DNA from: an uncultured Angelakisella sp.
GTDB taxonomy: Bacteria > Bacillota > Clostridia > Oscillospirales > Ruminococcaceae
Length of the DNA stretch: 25,773 bases
NCBI GenBank assembly: GCA_910585525.1
Contig: CAJUFR010000030.1
Coordinates: 1-25,773 of the forward strand
Direction of reading: 5' to 3'
The notes beneath the pieces are model-generated. The model was not told where the DNA came from and ran no database searches. It saw only the letters and a list, made by a program, of their open reading frames with translations. Each line of letters starts with the position of its first letter. The first letter of the stretch is position 1. Positions 13,772-21,108 of the stretch are shown here, piece by piece. The translations under genes and the position numbers were made by a program.

Positions 13772-14677
13772 CTATACTTTTAGGTACCGGCCCACGAAGA
13801 ACAGGCTCCCCGCGATGCCGAACACCACCCCGGCGCCGCAGAACCCCGCCAGCATCCGGTAGGCGATGTCCTCGAACTGGATGAGGTTCTGGTAGGCCAG
13901 CTGGAGCCAGGAGGAGGTGCCGGTGCTCATCCAGTCCAGCAGGTAGTAGTACCCAACCCACAACAGGCCGAAGGCCAGCAGCGCAGAGCAAAGGCCGATA
14001 ATGACCCCCTCCACCAGGAAGGGGAGCCGGATGAAGGAATCGGTGGCCCCCACGTACTTCATGATGCTGATCTCCCGCCGCCGGTTAAAGACGGTGAGTT
14101 TGATGGTGTTGCTGACGATGAGGATGGATACCGCCCCCAGGATGGCCACGATGGCCAGCCCCCCCAGGTTCACCGCCTTTTTGATCCCCACTAGGGTGGC
14201 GGCCATGTCGGTGGGGGAGTTGACATCCAGCACCAGGTCCAGGTCCTGGATCTCCTCCACCGTGGCGGACAGCAGTTCCAGGTCCTTCACCTTGACGTAG
14301 TAGGTGGCGGGAAGGGGGTTGTCCTCCATCAGGGCGTCCATCAGGTAGGAGGAATTTCCCAGCTTCTCCATCTGCCCCTCCAGCGCCTCTTTCTTGGAGA
14401 TATACCGCACCGAGGCGACGTTGTCCACCTCCATCAGCGTATCCCCCAGGCCCTCCGCCTCCTTGTCGCTGGCCTTGTCCTTGACGAATACCACCACGTC
14501 GTTCTGGCTCTCGATGTAGCCCATAACGGCGTCGGCGTTCAGGGAAAAGAGCACCGCCGCCCCGATGAGGAGCATGCAGGCCACCAGCACGCCGATGGAG
14601 GCGATGGACATCTGGCGGTTGGCCCGAATGTTCCGGGCCCCTTCCCCCACCAGGTATTTGATGCTGCCAAGGCTCAT
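13772..14677 (-). CDS. ftsX: Cell-division ABC transporter permease FtsX
   Basis: The 301-residue protein has the FtsX layout: cytoplasmic N-terminus (SLGSIKYLVGEGARNIRANR), first membrane helix (about 25-45), a large extracellular loop (about 46-170) that in homologues contacts the peptidase partner, and three further helices (about 175-200, 225-250 and 272-295). SIMKYVGATDSFIRLPFLVE is the conserved coupling segment. It starts four bases after ftsE ends, an obligate operon. The pair does not transport a substrate but powers activation of the M23 protein encoded next. Confidence 0.95.
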   Translation of the reverse strand: MSLGSIKYLVGEGARNIRANRQMSIASIGVLVACMLLIGAAVLFSLNADAVMGYIESQNDVVVFVKDKASDKEAEGLGDTLMEVDNVASVRYISKKEALEGQMEKLGNSSYLMDALMEDNPLPATYYVKVKDLELLSATVEEIQDLDLVLDVNSPTDMAATLVGIKKAVNLGGLAIVAILGAVSILIVSNTIKLTVFNRRREISIMKYVGATDSFIRLPFLVEGVIIGLCSALLAFGLLWVGYYYLLDWMSTGTSSWLQLAYQNLIQFEDIAYRMLAGFCGAGVVFGIAGSLFFVGRYLKV

Positions 14678-14681
14678 TCCG

Positions 14682-15350
14682 TTACCGCCCCTTCTTGTCC
14701 AGGGTGATGCGGCCCTTTTCGATGCCGATCACCCGGTGGTCGAACTGGGACACCAGGCCGTGCTCGTGGGTGACCATGAGGATGGTGGTGCCGCATTTGT
14801 TGATCTCGTTGAGCAGGTCCACGATCTCGTAGGACAGCTCCGGGTCGATGTTGCCGGTGGGCTCGTCCGCGATGATGAGGGAGGGGTTGTTCACCAGCGC
14901 CCGGGCCAGGGCCACCCGCTGTTGCTCCCCGCCGCTGATCTCCGCCGGGAAGTTCCGGGCCTTTTTGGCAAGGCCCAAAAGGTCCAGGATGTAGGGCACC
15001 CGGCGGCGTATGTATTTGCTGGAGACGTTGGTCACCTGCAAAGCGAAAGCCACGTTGTCATAGACGGTCATGGTGGGGATAAGGCGGAAGTCCTGAAACA
15101 CCACCCCGATGGTCCGGCGGAAGGCGGGTATCTGCCGCCGCTTCATCGCCCCCAGGTTGCGGCCGTTCACCAGCACCACCCCCTTGGTGGGGGTCTCCTC
15201 CCGGAGCAGCATTTTGATGAGGGTGCTTTTCCCCGCCCCGGAGGGTCCCACGATAAAGACGAACTCGCCCTTTTCGATGTGGAGGGAGACATGGTGCAGG
15301 GCGTGGGTGCCGGTCTCGTAGGTCTTGGATACGTCCTTAAAGGTGATCAA
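14682..15350 (-). CDS. ftsE: Cell-division ATP-binding protein FtsE
   Basis: The 222-residue ABC ATPase has Walker A GPSGAGKS (35-42), the Q-loop (VFQDFRLIP), the signature SGGEQQRVALARAL, Walker B LIIADEPTGNID and the H-loop (MVTHEH). It pairs with FtsX and supplies ATP-driven conformational change across the membrane. Length and motifs are typical. The gene follows a long leader with two palindromic repeats (15443-15682) and a promoter that overlaps the stop of the CdaR-like gene. Confidence 0.96.
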   Translation of the reverse strand: MITFKDVSKTYETGTHALHHVSLHIEKGEFVFIVGPSGAGKSTLIKMLLREETPTKGVVLVNGRNLGAMKRRQIPAFRRTIGVVFQDFRLIPTMTVYDNVAFALQVTNVSSKYIRRRVPYILDLLGLAKKARNFPAEISGGEQQRVALARALVNNPSLIIADEPTGNIDPELSYEIVDLLNEINKCGTTILMVTHEHGLVSQFDHRVIGIEKGRITLDKKGR

Positions 15351-15442
15351 CCGTCCCTCTCCTTTCCGTGGGCGATGATGTTTGGGCTGCCGGTGTCCGG
15401 GGGGTGTCTTTGCCGTGTCGGGCGGTCCCCCTGACGGCTGAA

Positions 15443-15493
15443 AACCTGTTTCGTATCCAGGGGCTGGGAGGCTCGATGGATATGGAACAGGTT
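15443..15493. repeat. 51-bp palindromic repeat, related to family A ends
   Basis: AACCTGTTTCGTATCCA (15443-15459) pairs with TGGATATGGAACAGGTT (15477-15493) with two mismatches. The ends share AACCTGTT with the family A copies, but the inner part differs. It lies in the ftsE leader. Confidence 0.7.
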
Positions 15494-15515
15494 CCCGGCG
15501 GATGGCAGGATCACT

Positions 15516-15682
15516 TTAGAAGCTATACCAATAGCCGAAGTGCGCAGATTGGCGAGCAAATTTTTCGTATGCCGACGCCAAAAAAGCGCAGGAATACTTG
15601 GTGTATTTCAAGTTTTTTTGGCAAAGGCAGGCGGAAAATCTGCCGTCAAGATGCGTACAGCGGCTATCGGTACAGCTTCTAA
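15516..15682. repeat. 167-bp long-hairpin repeat, family B, in the ftsE leader
   Basis: The ends form a 22-pair arm: TTAGAAGCTATACCAATAGC at the left and the reverse complement of GCTATCGGTACAGCTTCTAA at the right, with two mismatches. Inside, CCAAAAAA pairs with TTTTTTTGG around an AATAC-ttggt-GTATT tip, and CAGATT pairs with AATCTG. The inner layout (A/T-rich stem, AATAC/GTATT tip, then GGCAAAG...GGCGGAAAA) repeats that of family A at 7881-8041 although the outer arms differ. Confidence 0.82.
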
Positions 15683-15683
15683 T

Positions 15684-15712
15684 ATTCTACAATGCGTAGA
15701 TGCTGGTGTCAA
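15684..15712 (-). promoter_or_regulatory. Promoter of the ftsE-ftsX-peptidase operon
   Basis: Minus strand -35 TTGACA (15707-15712) overlaps the stop codon of the CdaR-like gene; 17-base spacer; -10 TAGAAT (15684-15689). Transcription would begin at the edge of the family B repeat and give a leader of about 325 bases. Confidence 0.75.
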
Positions 15713-16794
15713 TACTTGATGGGGTTGGCGGTAAGGTACTTCTTCACCATCAGCGCCACCTTGAAGATGATGGCGTGGTCAAACTCCCGCAGGTCCAGGC
15801 CGGTGAGTTTTTTGATCTTCTCCAGCCGGTAGACCAGGGTGTTGCGGTGGACGAACAGCTTGCGGCTGGTCTCCGAAACGTTGAGGTTGTTCTCAAAGAA
15901 CTTCTGGATGGTGAACAGCGTCTCCTGGTCCAGACTCTCGATGGAGCCCTTCTTGAACACCTCCCGGAGGAACATCTCGCAGAGGGTGGTGGGCAGCTGG
16001 TAGATGATGCGGGCGATGCCCAGGTTGTCGTAGCTGACGATGAGTTTTTCGGTGTCGAACACCTTGCCCACCTCCAGGGCGGCCTGGGCCTCCCGGAAGG
16101 ACCGGGCCAGGTCCTTGATGCCGGTGACCACCGTGCCGATGCCCACCACCACCTTGGTGTAAAATTCGCTGCCCAGGGTGTCCACGATGGACCGGGCCAG
16201 CTTTTCCAGGTCCCGGGTCTCGATGTTGCTTTTGATCTCCTTCACCAGCACGATGTCGCTTTCGCTGATGTTAAAGACAAAGTCCTTCTGCTTATCCGGG
16301 AAGAGGTTCTGGATAACGTCGAAGGCGGAGATGTCGTTGGCCGAGACGATGCGGATGAGCAGCACCACCCGGCTCACCTCGGAACTGAAGTGCAGTTCCC
16401 GGGCCTTGACGAAGATATCGCCGGGGAGGATGTTGTCCAGGATGACGTTTTTGATGAAGTTGGAGCGGTCGTATTTCTCGTCGTAATACTGCTTGATGTT
16501 CTGGAGGGAGATGGTGAGGACGCCGCAGATCTTGGCCGCCAACTCGTCGGTGCCGGAGACAAAGACGGCGTACTCCGCCTTCATCTTGGAGCCAAAGGGC
16601 TTGTAGGTGACGCCGTCCCGGATGAACAGATCGTTGTTTTCCCCCAGGTCCATGGCCAGAAAGTCGTTGGGCTCCCCGATCTTGGTCAGATCGCTGCAAG
16701 CGATGATGGTCGCGTTTTCGTCCACGACGCCGATGGTCCGGTTGATGGTGTCCCTCATCTGGTACACAAGGCCCTGGAACAATCTGTTCGACAT
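15709..16794 (-). CDS. CdaR/PucR-family transcriptional regulator
   Basis: The 361-residue protein starts with a sensory region (MSNRLFQGLVYQMRDTINRT, about 1-130) that resembles the sugar-diacid-recognition type, has a central GGDEF-like fold of the CdaR family (about 135-270), and ends with a PucR-type HTH (NLNVSETSRKLFVHRNTLVY and RLEKIKKLTGLDLREFDHA). The ligand is unknown. The ATG at 16792-16794 has GAGGGGG about seven bases upstream; the frame is open for 25 further codons but these lie over the promoter leader. It precedes ftsEX in the same direction; whether it regulates cell-wall genes is not known. Confidence 0.86.
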   Translation of the reverse strand: MSNRLFQGLVYQMRDTINRTIGVVDENATIIACSDLTKIGEPNDFLAMDLGENNDLFIRDGVTYKPFGSKMKAEYAVFVSGTDELAAKICGVLTISLQNIKQYYDEKYDRSNFIKNVILDNILPGDIFVKARELHFSSEVSRVVLLIRIVSANDISAFDVIQNLFPDKQKDFVFNISESDIVLVKEIKSNIETRDLEKLARSIVDTLGSEFYTKVVVGIGTVVTGIKDLARSFREAQAALEVGKVFDTEKLIVSYDNLGIARIIYQLPTTLCEMFLREVFKKGSIESLDQETLFTIQKFFENNLNVSETSRKLFVHRNTLVYRLEKIKKLTGLDLREFDHAIIFKVALMVKKYLTANPIKY

Positions 16795-16860
16795 GGTTCT
16801 GCCCCCTCTTTTTATACTGGTGTCATTATGGCTGATTTGACGTAAAGCTGTCGTAGCTTT

Positions 16861-16889
16861 ATTGTACAATTTTTTTTGTGCAATTGCAA
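16861..16889 (-). promoter_or_regulatory. Promoter of the CdaR-like gene
   Basis: Minus strand -35 TTGCAA (16884-16889), 17-base spacer with an A8 run, -10 TACAAT (16861-16866), 66 bases before the start codon. Confidence 0.78.
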
Positions 16890-17106
16890 CATATTTCTTT
16901 TAGAAATTTCTTCTTACACGAAAAAAGATTGGAAGTTATGTTCAGCCGGGGGGCAAAAAAGCCGCAACTATCACAAAACACGACTGCCCTTTCCCCAAAA
17001 GCCCCATAAAACTGCCAAAACCGGGGGCAGGGAAGCCGCCCAAAAAGGGGAAAGGTCTCCTTTGGCGAAATTGACAACAAATGTTCGCCAGTTCAACACC
17101 AAACGG
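16890..17106. other. Non-coding gap between the CdaR-like gene and rsuA
   Basis: I see no gene here. The left part is A/T-rich (upstream of the CdaR promoter). GGCGAA (17063-17068) and TTCGCC (about 17083-17088) could form a weak hairpin downstream of rsuA, without a T-run. Confidence 0.5.
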
Positions 17107-17826
17107 TCACGCCGGGTCGGTCTGCTGGAGGAGGATCAGTTCCCGGGGGGTCAGTTCCCGGCAGCCACCGGGACCCAGGGTGCCGTCAAGGACCAGCCCC
17201 CCCATGGACACCCGCCGCAGTTCCAGCACCTTGGCGCCATAGGAGGCGAACATCCGCTTGATCTGGTGGTACATCCCCTCCCGGAGGGTGACCCGGGCCA
17301 GGTCCAGGTCCAGCGCCACCAACTCCGCTGGCAGGGTGACCCCCTCCTCCCCCACGGGGATGCCCTGGGCGAAGCCCTGGATCATAGCGTTGGTGATAAA
17401 GCTGTCAATATGGGCAAGGTAAACTTTTGGGACATGGCTTTTGGGGGAGAGGATGCGGTGGGCCAACGCCCCGTCGTCGGTGATGATGACCATGCCGGTG
17501 GTGTCCTTGTCCAGCCGCCCGGCGGGGAACAGCCCCGGCCTTTTTAACTCCGGCGGCACCAGGTCCACCACGGTGGGGCAGCCGTCGTCCCGGCTGGCCG
17601 ACACCACCCCGGCGGGCTTGTCCATCATCAGGTAGAGGTTGCGCCGCAGGGTGATCTCCCTGCCCTTCACCGCCACCCGGTCGGTCTCCTGGATGATCTT
17701 CTGCCCCGGGTCCCGGACAGGGGCGCCGTTTACCGTCACCAGCCCCCCCTTGATCCAGTCCCGCACCTCCCGCCGTGACCAGGTGGATTGCCCCGCCAGC
17801 ACCTTATCCAGCCGCTCCGGTCTCAT
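17107..17826 (-). CDS. RsuA/RluB-family pseudouridine synthase
   Basis: The 239-residue protein has an N-terminal S4 RNA-binding domain (MRPERLDKVLAGQSTWSRRE to about residue 60) and a PSI_rsuA catalytic domain. The catalytic Asp106 is in PAGRLDKDTTG, and the closing GMYHQIKRMF and LELRRVSMGG segments are typical of RsuA, which modifies U516 of 16S rRNA; the short length and EGMYHQIKRM favour RsuA over the 23S enzymes RluB/E/F, but this is not certain. It starts at ATG 17824-17826 with AAGGAGGG six bases or so upstream. Confidence 0.93.
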   Translation of the reverse strand: MRPERLDKVLAGQSTWSRREVRDWIKGGLVTVNGAPVRDPGQKIIQETDRVAVKGREITLRRNLYLMMDKPAGVVSASRDDGCPTVVDLVPPELKRPGLFPAGRLDKDTTGMVIITDDGALAHRILSPKSHVPKVYLAHIDSFITNAMIQGFAQGIPVGEEGVTLPAELVALDLDLARVTLREGMYHQIKRMFASYGAKVLELRRVSMGGLVLDGTLGPGGCRELTPRELILLQQTDPA

Positions 17827-17858
17827 GGGCTTTGCCCTCCTTTTTTGTGGTGGTACTT

Positions 17859-17864
17859 ATTATA
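17859..17864 (-). promoter_or_regulatory. Extended -10 promoter of rsuA-like gene
   Basis: Minus strand TGTTATAAT gives a consensus -10 with a TGn extension; no clear -35. Confidence 0.55.
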
Positions 17865-17943
17865 ACATATGCCGGGGTGCGGGGGATAGAGGGAGCCTTG
17901 CTCTCCCCGCAGGTCTCAGCCGCTTTTGCAAATACACAAACAA

Positions 17944-17973
17944 AGACCCGGAGCCATAAAAGGCTCCGGGTCT
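17944..17973 (-). terminator. Terminator after tRNA-Pro
   Basis: AGACCCGGAGCC (17944-17955) and GGCTCCGGGTCT (17962-17973) form a perfect 12-pair stem with a six-base loop; on the minus strand it is followed by TTGTTTGTG. Confidence 0.82.
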
Positions 17974-17976
17974 ATC

Positions 17977-18052
17977 TGGTCTGAGTGAGGTGACTTGAAC
18001 ACCCGGCCTCTACCACCCCAAGGTAGCGCGCTACCAACTGCGCCACACCCAG
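17977..18052 (-). tRNA. tRNA-Pro (anticodon GGG)
   Basis: The 76-base cloverleaf reads on the minus strand from 18052. Acceptor arm CTGGGTG pairs with CACTCAG (one G-U), the D arm contains GCGCAGTTGGTAGCGC, the anticodon arm is CTACC-TTGGGGT-GGTAG with GGG at 34-36, and the T arm is GGGTG-TTCAAGT-CACCT (one G-U). CCA is encoded (17977-17979) after discriminator A. It decodes CCC and, by wobble, CCU, a fit to the GC-rich codon use. It is monocistronic with its own promoter and terminator. Confidence 0.95.
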
Positions 18053-18065
18053 AAACAGCTTAATT

Positions 18066-18094
18066 ATAATAGCACATCCTTTTGGAAAATGCAA
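18066..18094 (-). promoter_or_regulatory. Promoter of tRNA-Pro
   Basis: Minus strand -35 TTGCAT (18089-18094), 17-base spacer, -10 TATTAT (18066-18071) with a TGn extension, 14 bases before the tRNA. Confidence 0.75.
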
Positions 18095-18150
18095 GAGGTG
18101 TTTTGCAGAAATTTGAAAAATCTTTGGTTTTCTGTTTCGGGGCCGGTGGT

Positions 18151-20262
18151 CTAACGGTCCTCCTTCTGGAAAACCGCCACCATGTTGCTGTTGGGGAACG
18201 GGAGCGGGCTGCCGTCGGGGGCGGTGAGGACCACCTTCCCCTCCAGGTGCTGGACATACCCGGGCTGGAGGTACTGGGTGAACTGCCGCAGCCGCAGCCC
18301 CGGCCCCCCGGGGGCGGAGAGCCGGTCCGCCAGGGCCCGCCACTCCTTTTCGGCGTAGTAGCCGTACCATTCCTCCACCTCGTAGGGCAACGCTTCCTTG
18401 CCCCAGGTGATGGTGTACAGCAGTTCCATGGCGGAGTTTTTGGGCATCCGGTAGCGGTGGGGGGAGCCGGTCTCCTCCGGGCCGGTGGCCTCCAGAGGGA
18501 AGCCCCGGAACTGGTCCAGATAGTCCCGGGCCAGCACCTCCAGTTCCTGGTCCAGAAAGAGCAGTTCCACCGGGGAATTGTCATCGTCGGCGACGCCGTC
18601 CCGGATGACGATCCGCCCGCCAGGCTCCAGCAGTTCCGCCGCTGTCTCCAGGATGCGGGGGATCACCGCCTTGTTGAACCGCTGCCCCTGGTACTCCCCG
18701 TAGGAGAAGATCTCGTGGATGATGGAGCAAAAGAGGATCACATCGAACCGCCCCGTCTCCTCCCGGCGCAGGTCCAGGAACCCGGCGTGGATGATCTGCC
18801 AGGGCAGGCCTTCCGCCTCCACCCGGCTGCGGAGCCGGCGGCAGACCTCGGCGGAGATGTCCGCCCCGGCCAGGGCGCACCGGGGAAAGGCGCCGGAGAC
18901 CAGTTCCATCATCACCCCACCCCCGGGGCCCACATCCAGCACCCGGTCCCCGTCCCGGATGAAGGCCAGCAGCCGGGCTTTATCTCCGGCGGCGGCGTTC
19001 ATGTCCTGGAGGTACCGGTCCTGGTTCCCCGGCCGGGCAAAGATATCCGGGCGGTAGCCCAGCTGGTCGAACACCGCCAGGATGGCCTTGTCGTGGGTGA
19101 TATCCGACAGCACCAGCGCCTGGTAGAACTGGTCGATGGCCTCCCCGATGGGGGTGAGGGCGGTGTCCAGGGCGATCTCCCACCCGGACCGGGAAAGGGC
19201 GAAGGCGATGTGGCCGGTGGGAGCAAGGCGTCCCCCCTGGATGGCCCGCTCCGCCATGGCCAGGATACAGTGGTCGGTGCGCCGCTCCCCGTCCCGGTAG
19301 AAGTAGAGCCGGTCCTGCAAACTCTTGAGGGACAGCATCGGCCCGGGGCGCCAGCCGGGGAAGTCCCGGGGCGGGGCGGCAGGGGCCGTTGTCTCCTCCT
19401 CCGGCAGGGAGGCCGCCAGGGCATCCAGCAGGGCGGGGCCTCGCAGCGGCCCCATGGCCCGAAGGACCCCGTCGGCGTACCACAGGTCCCGGGCGGCCAG
19501 CAGCCCCTCCGCCCGGGGGGAGAGGACCACCGGCCCCTCCCCGCCGCAGAGCCGCAGGGCCCGCTGGGCAGGGGAAAGAGGCTCCAGCAGTTCCCCTGCG
19601 GCCACCGCCGCCAGGGACTGGCGGTGGCGCTCCGCCAAAGCCGGGTCCACCCCCGCCAGCACGCAGGCGGACACCAGGGCCAATTCCCGGCAGAAGCGCC
19701 GGAAGGGGTAGCCCTGGGCGTCACACAGCCTTTTCAATTCCTCCCGCCGCCGGGGGGAGGCCAGGGGGAAGGTGCCGCTCTCCGGGGACACCTCCCCCTG
19801 GAGGTACTGCCCCAGCGCCCCGTGGAGGCGGATGAGCAGGGAGACCGCCCCCTCCCGGGCGTCGGGCGGGGCGGCAAGGCTCTCCAGGTAGAGGGCGGCG
19901 GAGCCCTCGGCGTGGTCCACCAGCGAGATGCCCCGCTCCGCCCAGGCGGCCCGCTCCCGGGGCATGCCCCCCTTAGCGGTCTCGGCCCAGCAGAGGGCCC
20001 GGGCGGCGGTGTCCCGCTCCTCCGTCTGCCAGTCCCCCAGTATCCTGTCCAGGTGCTCCAGGGTGCGGCGGGTGTAGGCCAGGCTCTCCCGGGCCGCCAC
20101 CCCGGTAAGGGAGGGGACCCGGGCCCGGTTGTAGTCGTTCTCCCGGGTGGCCCACAGGTACCGCAGCCAAAGCAGGTCCCGCCGCCCCTGCCAAACCCGC
20201 ATATCCCCCTGCTCCACCTGCCGGATGGCCTTTAAGAGCCTGGTATGGACATTATCACCCAT
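18151..20262 (-). CDS. Large SAM-dependent methyltransferase with an unassigned helical N-terminus
   Basis: The 703-residue protein has a class I methyltransferase domain from about 420 to 600: motif I VLDVGPGGG (441-449), the acidic residue after strand 2 (LAGADIS), FDVILFCSIIHEIFSYGEY, and LLEPGGRIVIRDGV. The first 400 or so residues are largely helical, rich in Arg, Ala and Leu, with no motif I recognise; residues of about 320-420 (DRLYFYRDGERRTDHCILA and following) form a second, conserved-looking domain. The substrate is unknown; the length is far above a simple methyltransferase, so the N-terminal part probably selects it. The ATG at 20260-20262 has GGAGGGGG seven bases upstream. The gene follows the small sorting-signal gene beyond a terminator-like hairpin. 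Confidence 0.78.
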   Translation of the reverse strand: MGDNVHTRLLKAIRQVEQGDMRVWQGRRDLLWLRYLWATRENDYNRARVPSLTGVAARESLAYTRRTLEHLDRILGDWQTEERDTAARALCWAETAKGGMPRERAAWAERGISLVDHAEGSAALYLESLAAPPDAREGAVSLLIRLHGALGQYLQGEVSPESGTFPLASPRRREELKRLCDAQGYPFRRFCRELALVSACVLAGVDPALAERHRQSLAAVAAGELLEPLSPAQRALRLCGGEGPVVLSPRAEGLLAARDLWYADGVLRAMGPLRGPALLDALAASLPEEETTAPAAPPRDFPGWRPGPMLSLKSLQDRLYFYRDGERRTDHCILAMAERAIQGGRLAPTGHIAFALSRSGWEIALDTALTPIGEAIDQFYQALVLSDITHDKAILAVFDQLGYRPDIFARPGNQDRYLQDMNAAAGDKARLLAFIRDGDRVLDVGPGGGVMMELVSGAFPRCALAGADISAEVCRRLRSRVEAEGLPWQIIHAGFLDLRREETGRFDVILFCSIIHEIFSYGEYQGQRFNKAVIPRILETAAELLEPGGRIVIRDGVADDDNSPVELLFLDQELEVLARDYLDQFRGFPLEATGPEETGSPHRYRMPKNSAMELLYTITWGKEALPYEVEEWYGYYAEKEWRALADRLSAPGGPGLRLRQFTQYLQPGYVQHLEGKVVLTAPDGSPLPFPNSNMVAVFQKEDR

Positions 20263-20281
20263 GGATATCCCCCTCCCCGCC

Positions 20282-20317
20282 GATAAAACAGACCTGGCAG
20301 CCGGGGGCCGCCAGGTC
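20282..20317 (-). terminator. Terminator or attenuator between the 67-residue gene and the methyltransferase gene
   Basis: GACCTGGC (20291-20298) and GCCAGGTC (20310-20317) form a perfect eight-pair stem; on the minus strand it is followed by TGTTTTATC. It would make the small gene mostly monocistronic. Confidence 0.7.
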
Positions 20318-20325
20318 ATGGCCGT

Positions 20326-20529
20326 CTATTTTCTCCGCTTCTTTTTGCCCTTTTTGCCCAGGAACAGCACCGCCACGATGGCCAGCACCGCCACCCCCAT
20401 CACCACCACCGCAAGGATGACCATGCTGTTGTCCCCGGTGGAGGGGTTGCCCACCTCCTGGGCCCACGCCGGGACCAGGACCAAAACCAAAGCGGCCAGT
20501 ACCGCCAGTAAAACCTTAACGCGCTTCAT
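20326..20529 (-). CDS. Small exported protein with an NPxTG-type sorting signal
   Basis: The 67-residue product is built of a signal peptide (1-23, Lys/Arg start, Leu/Val core, cut site PAWA), eight residues (QEVGNPST), then GDNS, a hydrophobic helix (about 36-57) and a strongly basic tail (KKGKKKRRK). NPSTGDNS plus helix plus basic tail is the layout of a sortase-type cell-wall sorting signal. If both signal peptidase and a sortase act, the mature chain would be only about eight residues. The alternative is a simple single-pass membrane microprotein whose N-terminal helix stays. No sortase gene is in the window. A near-consensus promoter and a following terminator suggest strong, separate expression. 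AAGGAG lies about 14 bases from the ATG. Confidence 0.78.
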   Translation of the reverse strand: MKRVKVLLAVLAALVLVLVPAWAQEVGNPSTGDNSMVILAVVVMGVAVLAIVAVLFLGKKGKKKRRK

Positions 20530-20573
20530 CTTGTTGTTCGTTCTCCTTCCCTATGCAGATAGCTGATACGATT

Positions 20574-20601
20574 ATTATACCACCTGGGAGGACCGTGTCA
20601 A
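20574..20601 (-). promoter_or_regulatory. Near-consensus promoter of the 67-residue gene
   Basis: Minus strand -35 TTGACA (20596-20601), 16-base spacer, -10 TATAAT (20574-20579) with a TGn extension. It is among the strongest-looking promoters in the window. Confidence 0.85.
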
Positions 20602-20651
20602 CCGTTCCGCCGGGAAAATACGACTGGCTATAGAAAACCGGGGGGCAGGGG

Positions 20652-20715
20652 TTGACAAATAGTTTTACATCATGTAGAATATGACCGTCGCGTTGTTCTA
20701 TGGTGTGTAGAATAT
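20652..20715 (+). promoter_or_regulatory. Promoter and BlaI-type operators of the blaI-M56/M23 operon
   Basis: -35 TTGACA (20652-20657), 17-base spacer, -10 TAGAAT (20675-20680). TACATCATGTA (20667-20677) is an exact palindrome of the TACA-n3-TGTA type bound by BlaI/MecI repressors, and it overlaps the -10. TGTAGAATAT occurs at 20673-20682 and again at 20706-20715, the second within TTCTA-n7-TAGAA (20697-20713). Two operators, one on the promoter and one just downstream, fit autorepression (inference). Confidence 0.75.
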
Positions 20716-20745
20716 CTGAACATCGGAGTGAGGGGTGACGGTATC

Positions 20746-21108
20746 ATGAAGATATCCGATTCGGAGAAGAAGATCATGGACCTGGTGTGGGAAAACGGCG
20801 GCCCGGTGACCACGGCGTGGCTCACCCAGCGGCTGGGGGATACCGGCTGGAAGGCCACCACCATCCTCACCTTCCTGTCCCGGCTGGAGGAAAAAGGCTG
20901 CCTGACGGTGGAAAAGCAGGGGCGCCAGAACCTCTACCGGGCGGCGGTGAGCCGGGAGGACTACCGCCGGGAGGAGACCCAGAGTTTTTTCCAGCAGATC
21001 CATGGCGGTTCCTACCACAGCCTGTTCGCCGCCCTCTGCGCCCCCGGCCAGCTGGACGCCCAAGAGGTGGAGGAGTTGCGCCGCTGGTTTGAAGGAGGTA
21101 GTCGATGA
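20746..21108 (+). CDS. BlaI/MecI-family transcriptional repressor
   Basis: The 120-residue protein is a winged-helix repressor: ISDSEKKIMDLVWENGGPVT, TGWKATTILTFLSRLEEKGC (recognition helix) and LTVEKQGRQNLYRAAVSRED (wing), then a dimerisation helix region (EDYRREETQSFFQQIHGGSY) that in BlaI holds the protease cut site. The ATG at 20746 has GAGGGGTG about 11 bases upstream; an ATG six codons earlier (20728) lies before that site. Its TGA overlaps the ATG of the M56 gene, so the pair is coupled as in blaI-blaR1. No beta-lactamase gene is near, so the target genes may be cell-wall genes. Confidence 0.92.
   Translation: MKISDSEKKIMDLVWENGGPVTTAWLTQRLGDTGWKATTILTFLSRLEEKGCLTVEKQGRQNLYRAAVSREDYRREETQSFFQQIHGGSYHSLFAALCAPGQLDAQEVEELRRWFEGGSR

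Noticed and set aside
17061..17092. A LexA/SOS-box-like sequence (ACAAC-AAAT-GTTCG)
   Set aside because: One half-site has two mismatches and no SOS-type gene starts next to it.
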